Source of the DNA: Chloroflexia bacterium
GTDB lineage: Bacteria > Chloroflexota > Chloroflexia > Thermomicrobiales > UBA6265
DNA length: 10,298 bases
Assembly: GCA_013698495.1 (NCBI GenBank)
Contig: JACCUV010000342.1
Location: forward strand, 1 to 10,298
Direction of reading: 5' to 3'
Positions 1-6,541 of this stretch are shown in pieces (the first letter of the stretch is position 1; each line of letters opens with the position of its first letter). Both the position numbers and the translations under genes were made by a program. The notes under the pieces were generated by a model that saw only the letters and a list, made by a program, of their open reading frames with translations, did no database searches and was not told where the DNA came from.

Positions 1-94
1 CAGCCAGCCGCAGCCGCCCGGCCACATCCATTGCGCCCTTCTGATTGCAGTGCACGGCAGTACATACCATAACGTGCTTTTTGGTCCAGTACAT
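1..94 (-). CDS. Thioredoxin-like [2Fe-2S] ferredoxin, N-terminal fragment (cut by left edge)
   Basis: Only the first 31 codons lie in the window. The protein begins MYWTKKHVMVCTAVHCNQKG and continues AMDVAGRLRLA. A lysine/histidine lead-in, a hydrophobic strand ending in Cys11, a second Cys16, then a Gly-Ala helix start is the usual opening of small thioredoxin-fold [2Fe-2S] ferredoxins, which use two such early cysteines and two later ones to hold the cluster. The later pair would be outside the window. The ATG at 94-92 has a good ribosome binding site, AAGGA at 105-101, with a 6-nt spacer. The gene starts 26 nt after the metalloprotease stop and is probably the last visible member of the parB-prfB-protease strand run. 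Family assignment is inferred from a short segment; the existence of a translated start is well supported. Confidence 0.6.
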   Translation of the reverse strand, partial: MYWTKKHVMVCTAVHCNQKGAMDVAGRLRLA

Positions 95-120
95 GTCCCG
101 TCCTTGTCAGCGACCACGGA

Positions 121-1260
121 TTAGTCCGACCGAGCCGCGATCCACGCCTTCCAGTCGTCATTCAATCGATCGCCATCGACGCCGATCGCGTTCGTCATTG
201 CCTCATCGTAGGGCGCCCAAGTCGCGAACGCGTCGATCAACGCGGCAATCCCCTCGTCGCTATACGTCACCTCGATGTACTCGAGGGCGGTCCAGCTTGC
301 CGCATAGGCAAGAGTCGCCTGACTGGGCAAGTACGGAAAGCTGGCATCGAGCGAGCCTAGATCGAACAGGGCATCGTCCCGATGCGCCTGGATCGCCATC
401 TCCATGTAGCCGCTTGTGCCACCGACCTGAAAATGCGTGGCCATCCCTTCGTCAAACCAGAGTGGGGGATTGGTGAACGGATTCTCGGTCGCCTGAAACA
501 GTACCTGATGACTGACCTCGTGCGGAATCACGCGCCCGATTTCCCCCGAGTTTCCATTCGGGATCACGGCGACGATCAGGTAGTAGCCGGGATACGACGC
601 GCCAGCGACGGATTCACGCGAGTTCGGTTGCTGGGCGCTTCGGAAATCCGCTGACGATGGATAGATCCAGACGTCGAGCGGCGCGCTGCGATCGAGTCGG
701 TACCGTTGTTCGAGTTCCGACACGGTCGACTGGGCCGAATCGAGAATTTCTTGGGCAAACGCCTCGTCGAGGTCGTAGAAGTGAACGCGCACCTGGTCGG
801 ATTCGAGCTGCCGCCAGTCCCAGCGATCGTCGAACCAGATGGTGGACTCGGATTCGGACTCGGCGACCACTTCCCGATCGTCGACCAAGCGCCAGCGAAA
901 GTCGATCTCGACGCCAGATGGCACAAATGCCGATTGGAGGTCGATCGCGATCTCAACCTGTACCGGGTATGCGACCTCGTACGGGACGAAGATGAGCGTC
1001 TCCGTTTCGCTGCCTGCCGTTGAGTAGAGCAGCTCGAGTTCGATGTCGTCGTCTGTCACGTCCCACTCAAGGTCGGCGTCAATCACGATGCCGCGCGGAA
1101 AGTCGATTTCCACTTCGGAACTTGCGTCTATCTCGGTGATTTCTTCCGTCGCCGGTTGGGCCAAGGTGAAGACAGGCGCCATTGCCGCCAGCATGACAAC
1201 CGCCAAAACAACCGAGATCGAGTTCAAGGCGATTCGGTTTACTCGGGCCCGCTGAATCAC
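121..1260 (-). CDS. Secreted or membrane-anchored zinc metalloprotease, peptidase MA-like (gluzincin)
   Basis: This 379-residue protein opens with a basic stretch and a hydrophobic helix at about residues 14-34, ending near ALAQ-like residues, so it is exported or held by an N-terminal anchor. Residues 40-150 are an acidic, beta-rich region without a recognised domain. The catalytic part follows: H247-E248-V-S-H251 is a HExxH zinc site, and Glu271 in WFDEGMA supplies the third ligand, the arrangement of peptidase MA-like gluzincins. All three ligands are intact. The start is GTG at 1260-1258, which overlaps the prfB stop as GTGA; GAGG at 1271-1268 inside the prfB end is the likely ribosome binding site. 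Translation is therefore probably coupled to prfB. The substrate is unknown; a cell-surface or envelope role is inferred from the signal segment. Confidence 0.85.
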   Translation of the reverse strand: MIQRARVNRIALNSISVVLAVVMLAAMAPVFTLAQPATEEITEIDASSEVEIDFPRGIVIDADLEWDVTDDDIELELLYSTAGSETETLIFVPYEVAYPVQVEIAIDLQSAFVPSGVEIDFRWRLVDDREVVAESESESTIWFDDRWDWRQLESDQVRVHFYDLDEAFAQEILDSAQSTVSELEQRYRLDRSAPLDVWIYPSSADFRSAQQPNSRESVAGASYPGYYLIVAVIPNGNSGEIGRVIPHEVSHQVLFQATENPFTNPPLWFDEGMATHFQVGGTSGYMEMAIQAHRDDALFDLGSLDASFPYLPSQATLAYAASWTALEYIEVTYSDEGIAALIDAFATWAPYDEAMTNAIGVDGDRLNDDWKAWIAARSD

Positions 1261-2373
1261 GTCGCAACCTCGGCCGGGGTGATCAGCATGTGCAAGTAGG
1301 CGTCGATGAACGGGTCGAGCCCGCCATCGAGCACGCGCTGCGCGTCCCCGACGCTCGTTTCCGTGCGATGATCGGTGACCTGGGTGTAGGGATGGATGAC
1401 ATAACTCCTGATGCGGCTTCCGAACCCCGCGGCGGTGAGCGTCCCCTTTAATTCCGAGCGCTCTTCCGCCTCCGCCTTCAGTTTCAACTCGAGCAATCGG
1501 GAACGCAGGATTTTGTAGGCCGTTTCCCGATTCTGGGTTTGGCTCCGCTCGTTTTGGCAGGTCACGACAATTCCGCTCGGCAAGTGCGTCAACCGCACCG
1601 CCGAGTCGGTCTTGTTGACGTGCTGGCCCCCGGCGCCCGACGAGCGATAGGTGTCGACGCGGACATCGTCTGGCTTGAGGTCGATTTCGGTGTCGTTTTC
1701 GATTTCAGGAATCACCTCAACCAGGGCAAATGCCGTGTGCCGGCGATGCGCGGAATCAAATGGAGAAAGGCGTACGAGGCGGTGCGATCCACCCTCGCCC
1801 TTGAGCAGGCCGTAGGCGTTCGGACCCTGGACCTCGATCGTCGCGTTCTTGATCCCGGCTTCGTCGCCAGCAGTGGAGTCGAGCAGATCGGTCTTGAAAC
1901 CGCGCCGCTGCCCCCACCGCAGGTACATTCGAGATAGCATCGAGGCCCAGTCCTGGGCGTCGACACCGCCTTCCCCGGAATGGATCACCAGAATCGCGTT
2001 CGAGCCATCGTGCGGACCATCGAGCGCCGACTGCAACTCGAGCGAGTCGAGCTGCGTCAGGATGGCGTCCAGTTCCGACTCAATCTCCTCCAGAAGGGCA
2101 GAGTCTTCGTTCGACATCTCCAGCAGGACGGTCAGGTCGTCGCTGGCTTGGGTGATCTTGTCCCAGGTTTCGAGGTCGCTCTTCAGTTCGCCCAGTCGTC
2201 GCATCTCGTGCTGGGCGACATCCTGATTGTCCCAGTAGCCGGGTTCGGCGCTGCGGCGCTCGAGGTCGGCGACTTCGCGTTCGTCGCTGGCGAGGTCAAA
2301 GTCGCCCCCTTACCAGCCCGACGCGTTCAACAGTTTCATGGAGGGAGCGGGTAATGTCTTCGCGGGTTGCCAT
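1257..2373 (-). CDS. prfB: Peptide chain release factor 2 (RF2), with programmed +1 frameshift
   Basis: RF2 ends translation at UGA and UAA codons by triggering peptide release in the ribosome. Read from ATG 2373-2371, 25 codons lead to an in-frame TGA at 2298-2296; a +1 shift there joins the remaining 346 codons, giving a 371-residue protein close to the usual RF2 length. The shifted frame continues without a break through the conserved GYWDN segment. The SPF stop-codon recognition tripeptide is at about residues 203-205, identifying RF2 rather than RF1 (which has PxT), and the catalytic GGQ is at about 248-250 in SGAGGQHVNKTDSAVR. The start has GAGGA at 2389-2385 with an 11-nt spacer, rather long. 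The gene lies 88 nt after parB, and its TGA overlaps the GTG of the metalloprotease. An annotation beginning at 2204 would lose the first 56 residues. Confidence 0.97.
2295..2310 (-). promoter_or_regulatory. prfB: prfB programmed +1 frameshift site
   Basis: The minus strand reads AGG GGG CGA CTT TGA C, where TGA is codon 26. The internal Shine-Dalgarno-like AGGGGG (2310-2305) lies 3 nt before the slippery CTT (2301-2299), the same layout as the Escherichia coli site (AGG GGG TAT CTT TGA C); only the spacer codon differs. When RF2 is scarce, the ribosome pauses at UGA and slips forward one base, making full RF2; when RF2 is plentiful, it terminates. This is the known autoregulatory circuit of the gene. 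Confidence 0.96.
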
Positions 2374-2400
2374 GAATGGAGAATTCCTCTATCTGTGGAT

Positions 2401-2444
2401 CGCGTGCAAGTCGATAGGGCAAGGTGGCTTGCCCATTGCACGCG
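2401..2444. other. Nested stem-loop between parB and prfB
   Basis: The outer stem is a perfect 9-bp inverted repeat, CGCGTGCAA (2401-2409) with TTGCACGCG (2436-2444). Inside it is a perfect 7-bp stem, GGGCAAG (2417-2423) with CTTGCCC (2428-2434), closed by a 4-nt loop. The internal loop is lopsided: 7 nt on one side and 1 nt on the other. No T-run follows on either strand, so it is not a classic intrinsic terminator. It lies in the parB-prfB gap, ending 27 nt before the prfB start, so it would fold in the prfB leader. It may act as an mRNA processing or stability element, a protein-binding site, or a weak terminator; the sequence does not decide. Confidence 0.75.
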
Positions 2445-2461
2445 CAAATGATACCGCGTGC

Positions 2462-3394
2462 CTACCACAACTCTTCGCCGATGAGCCGATCGTAGATGCC
2501 CTGGAGTTGTTCGTCGGAAAAGAACTGGATCGTGAGCGAACCACTGGCGCCTCCAGGCGTCTTGCGCAAGGCGACGCGAGTACCAAGCGCCGAACGCAGC
2601 TTGTCCTCAATGCGAACCTCGTCTGGATCGCGTTCGGCCGACGAAGCGTCTGCCTTTGGTTTTTTCTCGGACCAGGTTCGCACCAGCGCCTCGGTTTGGC
2701 GCACATTGAGTTCTTTCTCGATCGTAATCGTAAGCAGGGCCAATTGATCCGCGGTCTCCGGGGCGCCGAGAATCGCGCGGGCGTGCCCCTCGGTGATTTG
2801 CTCGGCGGCGAGCGCTTCACGTATCCTGTCCGGCGCAGTGAGCAAGCGCAACATGTTGGCGACGCTCGTGCGGGAGCGTCCGACGCGATCCGCGACCTCT
2901 TGCTGGGAGAGGCCGAAGTCGTCGATTAATTGGCGGAACGCGACCGCCTCTTCGAGCACCGAGAGATCTGCGCGGACGACGTTTTCGACGATCGCGATTT
3001 CGAGCATCGATTGCGGGATCGCGTCCCTGACCACCACCGGAAGCTGGCGCAAACCCGCGATCCGCGCTGCCCGCCAACGCCGCTCGCCGGCGATGATTGT
3101 CCAACCGTCGCCACTCCGGTTGGCGGCGACGAGCAGCGGTTGAATCAGCCCGTGGACGCGAATCGACTCCGCGAGGTCCTCCAGTTGACGTCGATCCATG
3201 CGAGTTCGGGGCTGGTAGGGATTCGGCTGGATGTCGTCGATGTCGACTTCGCGCATTCCGTTTCCGGATGCTTCGGATTCAGGGCGCGATGTGGACGTCG
3301 ACGTCGGGATCAGCGAGTCGATTCCTCTACCGAGACCGCCACGTTTGGGCTTGGTTGATTTTGGCTTGAGACTGTCCGATCCACGATCCGTCAC
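2462..3394 (-). CDS. parB: Chromosome-partitioning protein ParB (parS-binding CTPase)
   Basis: ParB binds centromere-like parS sites near the origin, slides along DNA as a CTP-dependent clamp and works with the ParA ATPase to segregate chromosomes. The 310-residue product carries the basic N-terminal GLGRGIDSLIP motif (residues 21-30) that touches ParA, the ParB/Srx domain from about residue 46 with the CTP-binding GERRWRAA (103-110) and ENVVRADLSVLEEA (137-150), a helix-turn-helix around 162-183 (LSQQEVADRVGRSRTSVANM), and a C-terminal dimerisation part ending at 310. GTG 3394-3392 is chosen as the start because GGGAG sits at 3408-3404 with a 9-nt spacer and because it gives the normal ParB N-terminus; the open frame runs upstream to 3802 but that part is not ParB-like. 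No parA is adjacent on the visible downstream side, and no parS site is seen here. Confidence 0.95.
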   Translation of the reverse strand: MTDRGSDSLKPKSTKPKRGGLGRGIDSLIPTSTSTSRPESEASGNGMREVDIDDIQPNPYQPRTRMDRRQLEDLAESIRVHGLIQPLLVAANRSGDGWTIIAGERRWRAARIAGLRQLPVVVRDAIPQSMLEIAIVENVVRADLSVLEEAVAFRQLIDDFGLSQQEVADRVGRSRTSVANMLRLLTAPDRIREALAAEQITEGHARAILGAPETADQLALLTITIEKELNVRQTEALVRTWSEKKPKADASSAERDPDEVRIEDKLRSALGTRVALRKTPGGASGSLTIQFFSDEQLQGIYDRLIGEELW

Positions 3395-3423
3395 CTGATT
3401 TGTCTCCCAGAGAACGCTTTCCA

Positions 3424-3437
3424 ATGCCGAGCGGCAT
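3424..3437. repeat. 14-bp palindrome upstream of parB
   Basis: ATGCCG (3424-3429) and CGGCAT (3432-3437) form a perfect inverted repeat around a 2-bp centre, about 30-43 bp before the parB start codon. A dyad this close to the start could be an operator or a small leader hairpin. A possible but weak -10 (GATACT on the minus strand, 3448-3443) lies just upstream, with no matching -35 box, so its regulatory role is a guess. Confidence 0.35.
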
Positions 3438-3447
3438 CTCCGAGTAT

Positions 3448-3520
3448 CGTCATTCTGACGAAGGAAGAGTGACGGTTGGGGAAGTGTCAACGAATGCTTG
3501 ACACACCACTCAGGGTGACG
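3448..3520. repeat. REP-like folded intergenic element
   Basis: The ends CGTCATTCTGA (3448-3458) and TCAGGGTGACG (3510-3520) are complementary over 11 positions, 9 Watson-Crick and 2 G-U pairs when the plus strand is transcribed. Enclosed is a perfect 7-bp hairpin, GTGTCAA (3484-3490) with TTGACAC (3498-3504). The left arm also has its own small dyad, CGTCA-TTC-TGACG (3448-3460). The arm sequence (GTCATTCTGA...) resembles dispersed extragenic repeats common in Chloroflexota and some other genomes; that match is from memory. A single copy is visible here, so repetition cannot be shown from this window. Confidence 0.5.
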
Positions 3521-3693
3521 CTTGGATAGCTGTGAGCCGCCAGTGGATCGAGGGCGCCATCCAGAGCCTCGTGGTCCACGACGCTTCTCCGGTGTCATCA
3601 AAGACAATGACGATGCGGAACCTTGCTGGTGCGTCACTGGACTCAGTCTAGCATCGTGGCACATTCCTCCCATGCCCACGGCGCCTGCGACGA

Positions 3694-3699
3694 TATACT
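3694..3699 (+). promoter_or_regulatory. Possible -10 box for the CPBP protease transcript
   Basis: TATACT differs from the TATAAT consensus at one position and stands out in a GC-rich stretch. A transcript starting about 7 nt downstream would carry a roughly 40-nt leader before the tiny ORF at 3749. No good -35 hexamer is found at 16-18 nt upstream, so this is a weak call. Confidence 0.3.
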
Positions 3700-3734
3700 T
3701 CCCGCCGGGTTGCCTGACTTTTGCGGTCAACTCG

Positions 3735-3742
3735 TAAGGAGG
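3735..3742 (+). promoter_or_regulatory. Perfect Shine-Dalgarno in front of a tiny leader ORF
   Basis: TAAGGAGG is an exact 8-base complement to the usual 3' end of 16S rRNA, the strongest such site I noticed in this window. It is 6 nt before ATG 3749, which opens only 10 codons. The CPBP gene itself, starting at 3812, has no Shine-Dalgarno directly upstream. This placement suggests ribosomes load here and reach the protease start by coupling. Confidence 0.7.
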
Positions 3743-3748
3743 GAGGCC

Positions 3749-3781
3749 ATGGGGCGCTCCCGGTTCGATTTGGCGCCGTGA
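3749..3781 (+). CDS. Putative 10-residue leader peptide
   Basis: ATG to TGA encodes MGRSRFDLAP. The perfect Shine-Dalgarno at ideal spacing argues that it is translated. It is in the same frame as the CPBP gene but separated from it by its own TGA, and that TGA overlaps a GTG (3778-3780) as GTGA, the layout of translational coupling. The peptide has no run of a single amino acid that would suggest classic attenuation. Confidence 0.4.
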   Translation: MGRSRFDLAP

Positions 3782-3819
3782 CGCTACACATGCAAGGTCC
3801 ACTCTTCATTCATGATTGA
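3778..3819 (+). CDS. Possible second tiny leader ORF overlapping the CPBP start
   Basis: From GTG 3778 (or ATG 3790) a 13-codon frame ends at TGA 3817-3819, 5 nt inside the CPBP gene. It has no Shine-Dalgarno of its own and would depend on ribosomes terminating at 3781. If used, it would carry them onto ATG 3812. This is inference from the overlap pattern only. Confidence 0.2.
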   Translation: MTLHMQGPLFIHD

Positions 3820-4762
3820 CGCCATCATCGCCCTGGTTTCCACCGCAATCGTGATTGCCGCGATCTACGGACTTGTCTACTGGGCGCACAAGGCCCAAAC
3901 CGATCGATCGGCGATTGTCGGGATCTACCTGTTATTTGGGCTGCCTGGCGGACTGTTGACCGTTGCCGGAACGGCTCTGACAACGACCACGGACCTTGCC
4001 GAGGGGCCATTCATCCTCGCCAGCGGCGTGGCGTTTCTCGTGCCGCTGTTCAGCCCGTTCCGCAAGCTCATCGCCAAATTCACGCCGATGGACCCAAACT
4101 CGCCGATCGATCTCTGCGGATTGGGACTGACCCTCTGGGTGATGTCGTTCTTCGTGATCTCGGCGTTGCAATCCGGGCCAGCCGATGTCGGCGGCCTCGG
4201 CGACGGTGGTCTCACCAGCAGCCTCTTCTGGCTGATTCTCAACGCCGTCACGTTCGTGGCGATCGCCTACGTGGCCGTTGGCTATCGCGTCCACCGCACC
4301 GGTCAGGAAGCCACGCGACGACTCGGACTCAACATTCCTGACCTGAAAACGGTCGCAATCAGTGTCGGCATGGTACTCCCGTGTTTCGCCGTGAGCCTGG
4401 TCGGTTCTGCCCTCACCGTTGCCTTCCAACCGGATGTGGTCGACAACCTCGAAGAGACCATGGAGCAATTGACAAGCGGGCTGACCAACCCGATCGGGGC
4501 CCTCTTGATCGGTTTATCGGCCGGTATTGGCGAGGAAGTGTTGTTCCGCGGCGCCATCCAGCCTCGCTTCGGAATCGTGATCGCCGCGTTGTTCTGGACA
4601 TCGCTTCACATACAGTACGATGTGTCATTCGTGCTCCTTGGGCTGTTTGGGGTGGGCATCCTGTTCGGAGTTCAACGGAAATATTTCGGCGCCACCTCGG
4701 CAGTGATCACCCATGCGCTGTACAACATGCTTGTCGTTTCGATCCAGATCGTCGCCACCTGA
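3812..4762 (+). CDS. CPBP-family intramembrane glutamic protease (Abi/Rce1-like)
   Basis: This 316-residue polytopic membrane protein has about eight hydrophobic segments, the first at residues 4-24. The CPBP motifs are in the C-terminal half: GEEVLFRG with Glu241-Glu242 and Arg246, a Trp/Phe-xxx-His motif with His266 (FWTSLH), and HALYN with His301 and Asn305. These residues form the active site in Rce1-type proteases, which cleave membrane-embedded or prenylated substrates; bacterial members act in bacteriocin immunity, peptide maturation or stress signalling, but many have unknown targets. All catalytic residues are present. The ATG lacks a Shine-Dalgarno; a strong site and two tiny ORFs lie just upstream. 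The next gene starts 79 nt later on the same strand. No bacteriocin gene is nearby to suggest an immunity role. Confidence 0.88.
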   Translation: MIDAIIALVSTAIVIAAIYGLVYWAHKAQTDRSAIVGIYLLFGLPGGLLTVAGTALTTTTDLAEGPFILASGVAFLVPLFSPFRKLIAKFTPMDPNSPIDLCGLGLTLWVMSFFVISALQSGPADVGGLGDGGLTSSLFWLILNAVTFVAIAYVAVGYRVHRTGQEATRRLGLNIPDLKTVAISVGMVLPCFAVSLVGSALTVAFQPDVVDNLEETMEQLTSGLTNPIGALLIGLSAGIGEEVLFRGAIQPRFGIVIAALFWTSLHIQYDVSFVLLGLFGVGILFGVQRKYFGATSAVITHALYNMLVVSIQIVAT

Positions 4763-4841
4763 AGTGGCCTGCCTTCTGCGCAATTCGCTCGACTCGTAAA
4801 TCGACCGGTTCCCGGAATCCGCGGCGTGGAAGAGGAGTTCG

Positions 4842-6479
4842 ATGAAGATCGCTGAGATTCGCGACCTCGACGGTCCGAACCTGTTCATGCTCCGGCCCGC
4901 GATCAAGCTCGAACTCGACACTGGCGGCGAGTCGCCAGCAGCCGCTGACGCGTTCGCGACCGACTTCGCCCATGAAAAGTCGCCTGGCGACTCAACCCTC
5001 GTTCCCGTCACCCTCCAGCGGTTGACGACGCTCCTGACCGGGGTTGTATACGACCTTCACGACCGCCTGGGACTCGATCGTCCAGAGGTCGTGACGCGGC
5101 CGATGGAAACCCCCAACCACTACGCGATCGCATTTTCCTGGGATAGGAGGGCGCTGGCGATGGCGTTGGCGCAGACCGCGTTCGACGTCGTGTCTGGAGC
5201 TATCTCGAATCTCGATTCGCGCATGACAGAGTTGACCGCGCTCGCCGAGAACCCAGTTACGAGCGACGATGCCCCGGCGATGCTGCGGGACGACGAGCGC
5301 CGCATCCCGATCATCGGCATCACCGGCACCAACGGCAAAACCACGACTACCCGGCTCGTCGCGTCGATCCTGATGGGCGCTGGGAAACGAGTGGGCTGGA
5401 CATCGTCGTCCGGCGTCATAGTTCAAGGCAATCCGGTGATGGAGGGCGACTACACCGGTCCCGCGGGCGCGGCGCGGGTGTTCGAAGAACCCGACCTCGA
5501 TATTGCGGTCCTCGAAACGGCCCGTGGCGGCATTCTGCTGCGGGGTCTCGGCTACGAGAGCAACGATGTCAGCGTCGTCACCAACGTCACCGCCGACCAC
5601 CTGGGCCTGCAAGGCGTCTACAGCGTGGAAGAACTTGCCCGCGTCAAACAGGTCGTTGCGGCAGTCACAATGGCCGATGGATTTGTAGTCCTGAACGCTG
5701 GCGATCCGCTCGTGATGGGAATGCGGCGGGCGATCCGTGGCCGTCCGTTCCTGATTTCACGGGAACGCGGCCAACCCGAGGTTGTGGCCCACCACGCGTC
5801 TGGCGGCTGGGCGCTGTGGGTCGACGGCGACACCGTGCACTTTGGACACGACGGCTGCGAAGAGATTCTGGCCGATCTCCACGACATCCCGATCACGTTC
5901 AAGGGCAAGGCCGAGCACATGCTCGAAAATGCCTTGTGCGCCGCCGCCGCCACGCTGGCGATAGGGCTGGACATCGACGACGTGCGACGCGGCTTGATCG
6001 AGTTCCGCAACAAACCGGACCAGAATCGAGGCCGGTTGAATGTGTTTGAGCTGAATGGGACAACCGTGATCGTCGATTTTGCACACAATGCGGCGGGCCT
6101 CAAACACCTGTTGAAGCTGGGCCGAGGTCTCACGGCGGACGGTTGCGCACTGATCGCCGCGATCGGCACGGCCGGGGATCGGCCCGATGAGGCGATCATT
6201 GAGCTTGGCAGGCTGGGTGGCGAGCAGGCCGACATCGTGATCGCCAAGGATACGGAGAAGTATTTGCGCGGAAGGTCCAGCGGCGCAATCGTGGACCTGA
6301 TTCTCACTGGCGCACGCCTCGCCAATCATGAAGATGTAAGAGTCGTGCCAAACGAGCATGTTGCGTTCGATCTTGCGCTCGAGCTTGCGCAACCGGGTGA
6401 CACAGTCGCGATCATGTGCATCGAGAATTTGGACCAAATCCTCGATTATCTCACCGCCAACGGAACCGCCATTTCCTGA
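4842..6479 (+). CDS. Cyanophycin synthetase-like Mur ligase lacking the ATP-grasp domain
   Basis: The 545-residue product starts MKIAEIRDLDGPNLF...RPAIKLELD, like the N-terminal domain of cyanophycin synthetase CphA. After about residue 150 it goes straight into a Mur-ligase domain: P-loop TGTNGKTT (161-168), DYTGPAGAARVFEE (203-216), LETARGGILLRGLGY (224-238), NVTADHLG (248-255), NRGRLN (395-400), DFAHNAAG (412-419), GTAGDRPDE (442-450) and LRGRSSGAI (475-483). These details are CphA-like rather than MurC-F-like. CphA normally has an ATP-grasp domain of about 300 residues between the two parts; here it is absent. In CphA the Mur-like half joins arginine to aspartate side chains, so this enzyme probably makes an ATP-dependent amide bond on an unknown acid. 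ATG 4842 has AGGAG at 4833-4837, a short 4-nt spacer. No cyanophycinase gene is visible. Confidence 0.85.
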   Translation: MKIAEIRDLDGPNLFMLRPAIKLELDTGGESPAAADAFATDFAHEKSPGDSTLVPVTLQRLTTLLTGVVYDLHDRLGLDRPEVVTRPMETPNHYAIAFSWDRRALAMALAQTAFDVVSGAISNLDSRMTELTALAENPVTSDDAPAMLRDDERRIPIIGITGTNGKTTTTRLVASILMGAGKRVGWTSSSGVIVQGNPVMEGDYTGPAGAARVFEEPDLDIAVLETARGGILLRGLGYESNDVSVVTNVTADHLGLQGVYSVEELARVKQVVAAVTMADGFVVLNAGDPLVMGMRRAIRGRPFLISRERGQPEVVAHHASGGWALWVDGDTVHFGHDGCEEILADLHDIPITFKGKAEHMLENALCAAAATLAIGLDIDDVRRGLIEFRNKPDQNRGRLNVFELNGTTVIVDFAHNAAGLKHLLKLGRGLTADGCALIAAIGTAGDRPDEAIIELGRLGGEQADIVIAKDTEKYLRGRSSGAIVDLILTGARLANHEDVRVVPNEHVAFDLALELAQPGDTVAIMCIENLDQILDYLTANGTAIS

Positions 6480-6501
6480 ACACCGCGCCGGAACGCGCAT
6501 C

Positions 6502-6530
6502 TTGACCGATTCGCCCGTGCTTGCTAAGGT
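6502..6530 (+). promoter_or_regulatory. Probable moaA promoter
   Basis: TTGACC (6502-6507, 5 of 6 to the -35 consensus) is followed by a 17-nt spacer and TAAGGT (6525-6530), with a TG dinucleotide one base before it as in extended -10 boxes. Transcription would start near 6537, about 60 nt before the moaA start and just before the dyad at 6542. The -10 hexamer itself matches only 3 of 6, so confidence is moderate. Confidence 0.45.
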
Positions 6531-6541
6531 TGTAGCGTCAT

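Larger units (their letters stand above)
3395..3811. other. Divergent intergenic region between parB and CPBP protease
   Basis: These 417 nt carry no convincing long gene. Open frames exist on both strands (plus 3522-3737 and the upstream extension of parB) but neither has a recognisable domain or a good start. From left to right the region holds the parB ribosome binding site, a 14-bp palindrome (3424-3437), a folded repeat-like element (3448-3520), about 170 nt without visible structure (3521-3690), a possible -10 box (3694-3699), a perfect Shine-Dalgarno (3735-3742) and two tiny overlapping ORFs leading into the CPBP gene. Confidence 0.7.

Noticed and set aside
2296..2298. In-frame TGA in prfB as a sign of a pseudogene
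   Set aside because: It is part of the canonical frameshift signal and the downstream frame is intact.
3522..3737. 71-codon plus-strand frame in the intergenic region
   Set aside because: No ribosome binding site, no domain and unremarkable composition; the strong Shine-Dalgarno at 3735 lies after it ends.
3395..3802. Open frame extending parB upstream by 136 codons
   Set aside because: The extra residues do not resemble ParB, cross the folded intergenic element, and the GTG at 3394 has a good ribosome binding site and the normal ParB N-terminus.
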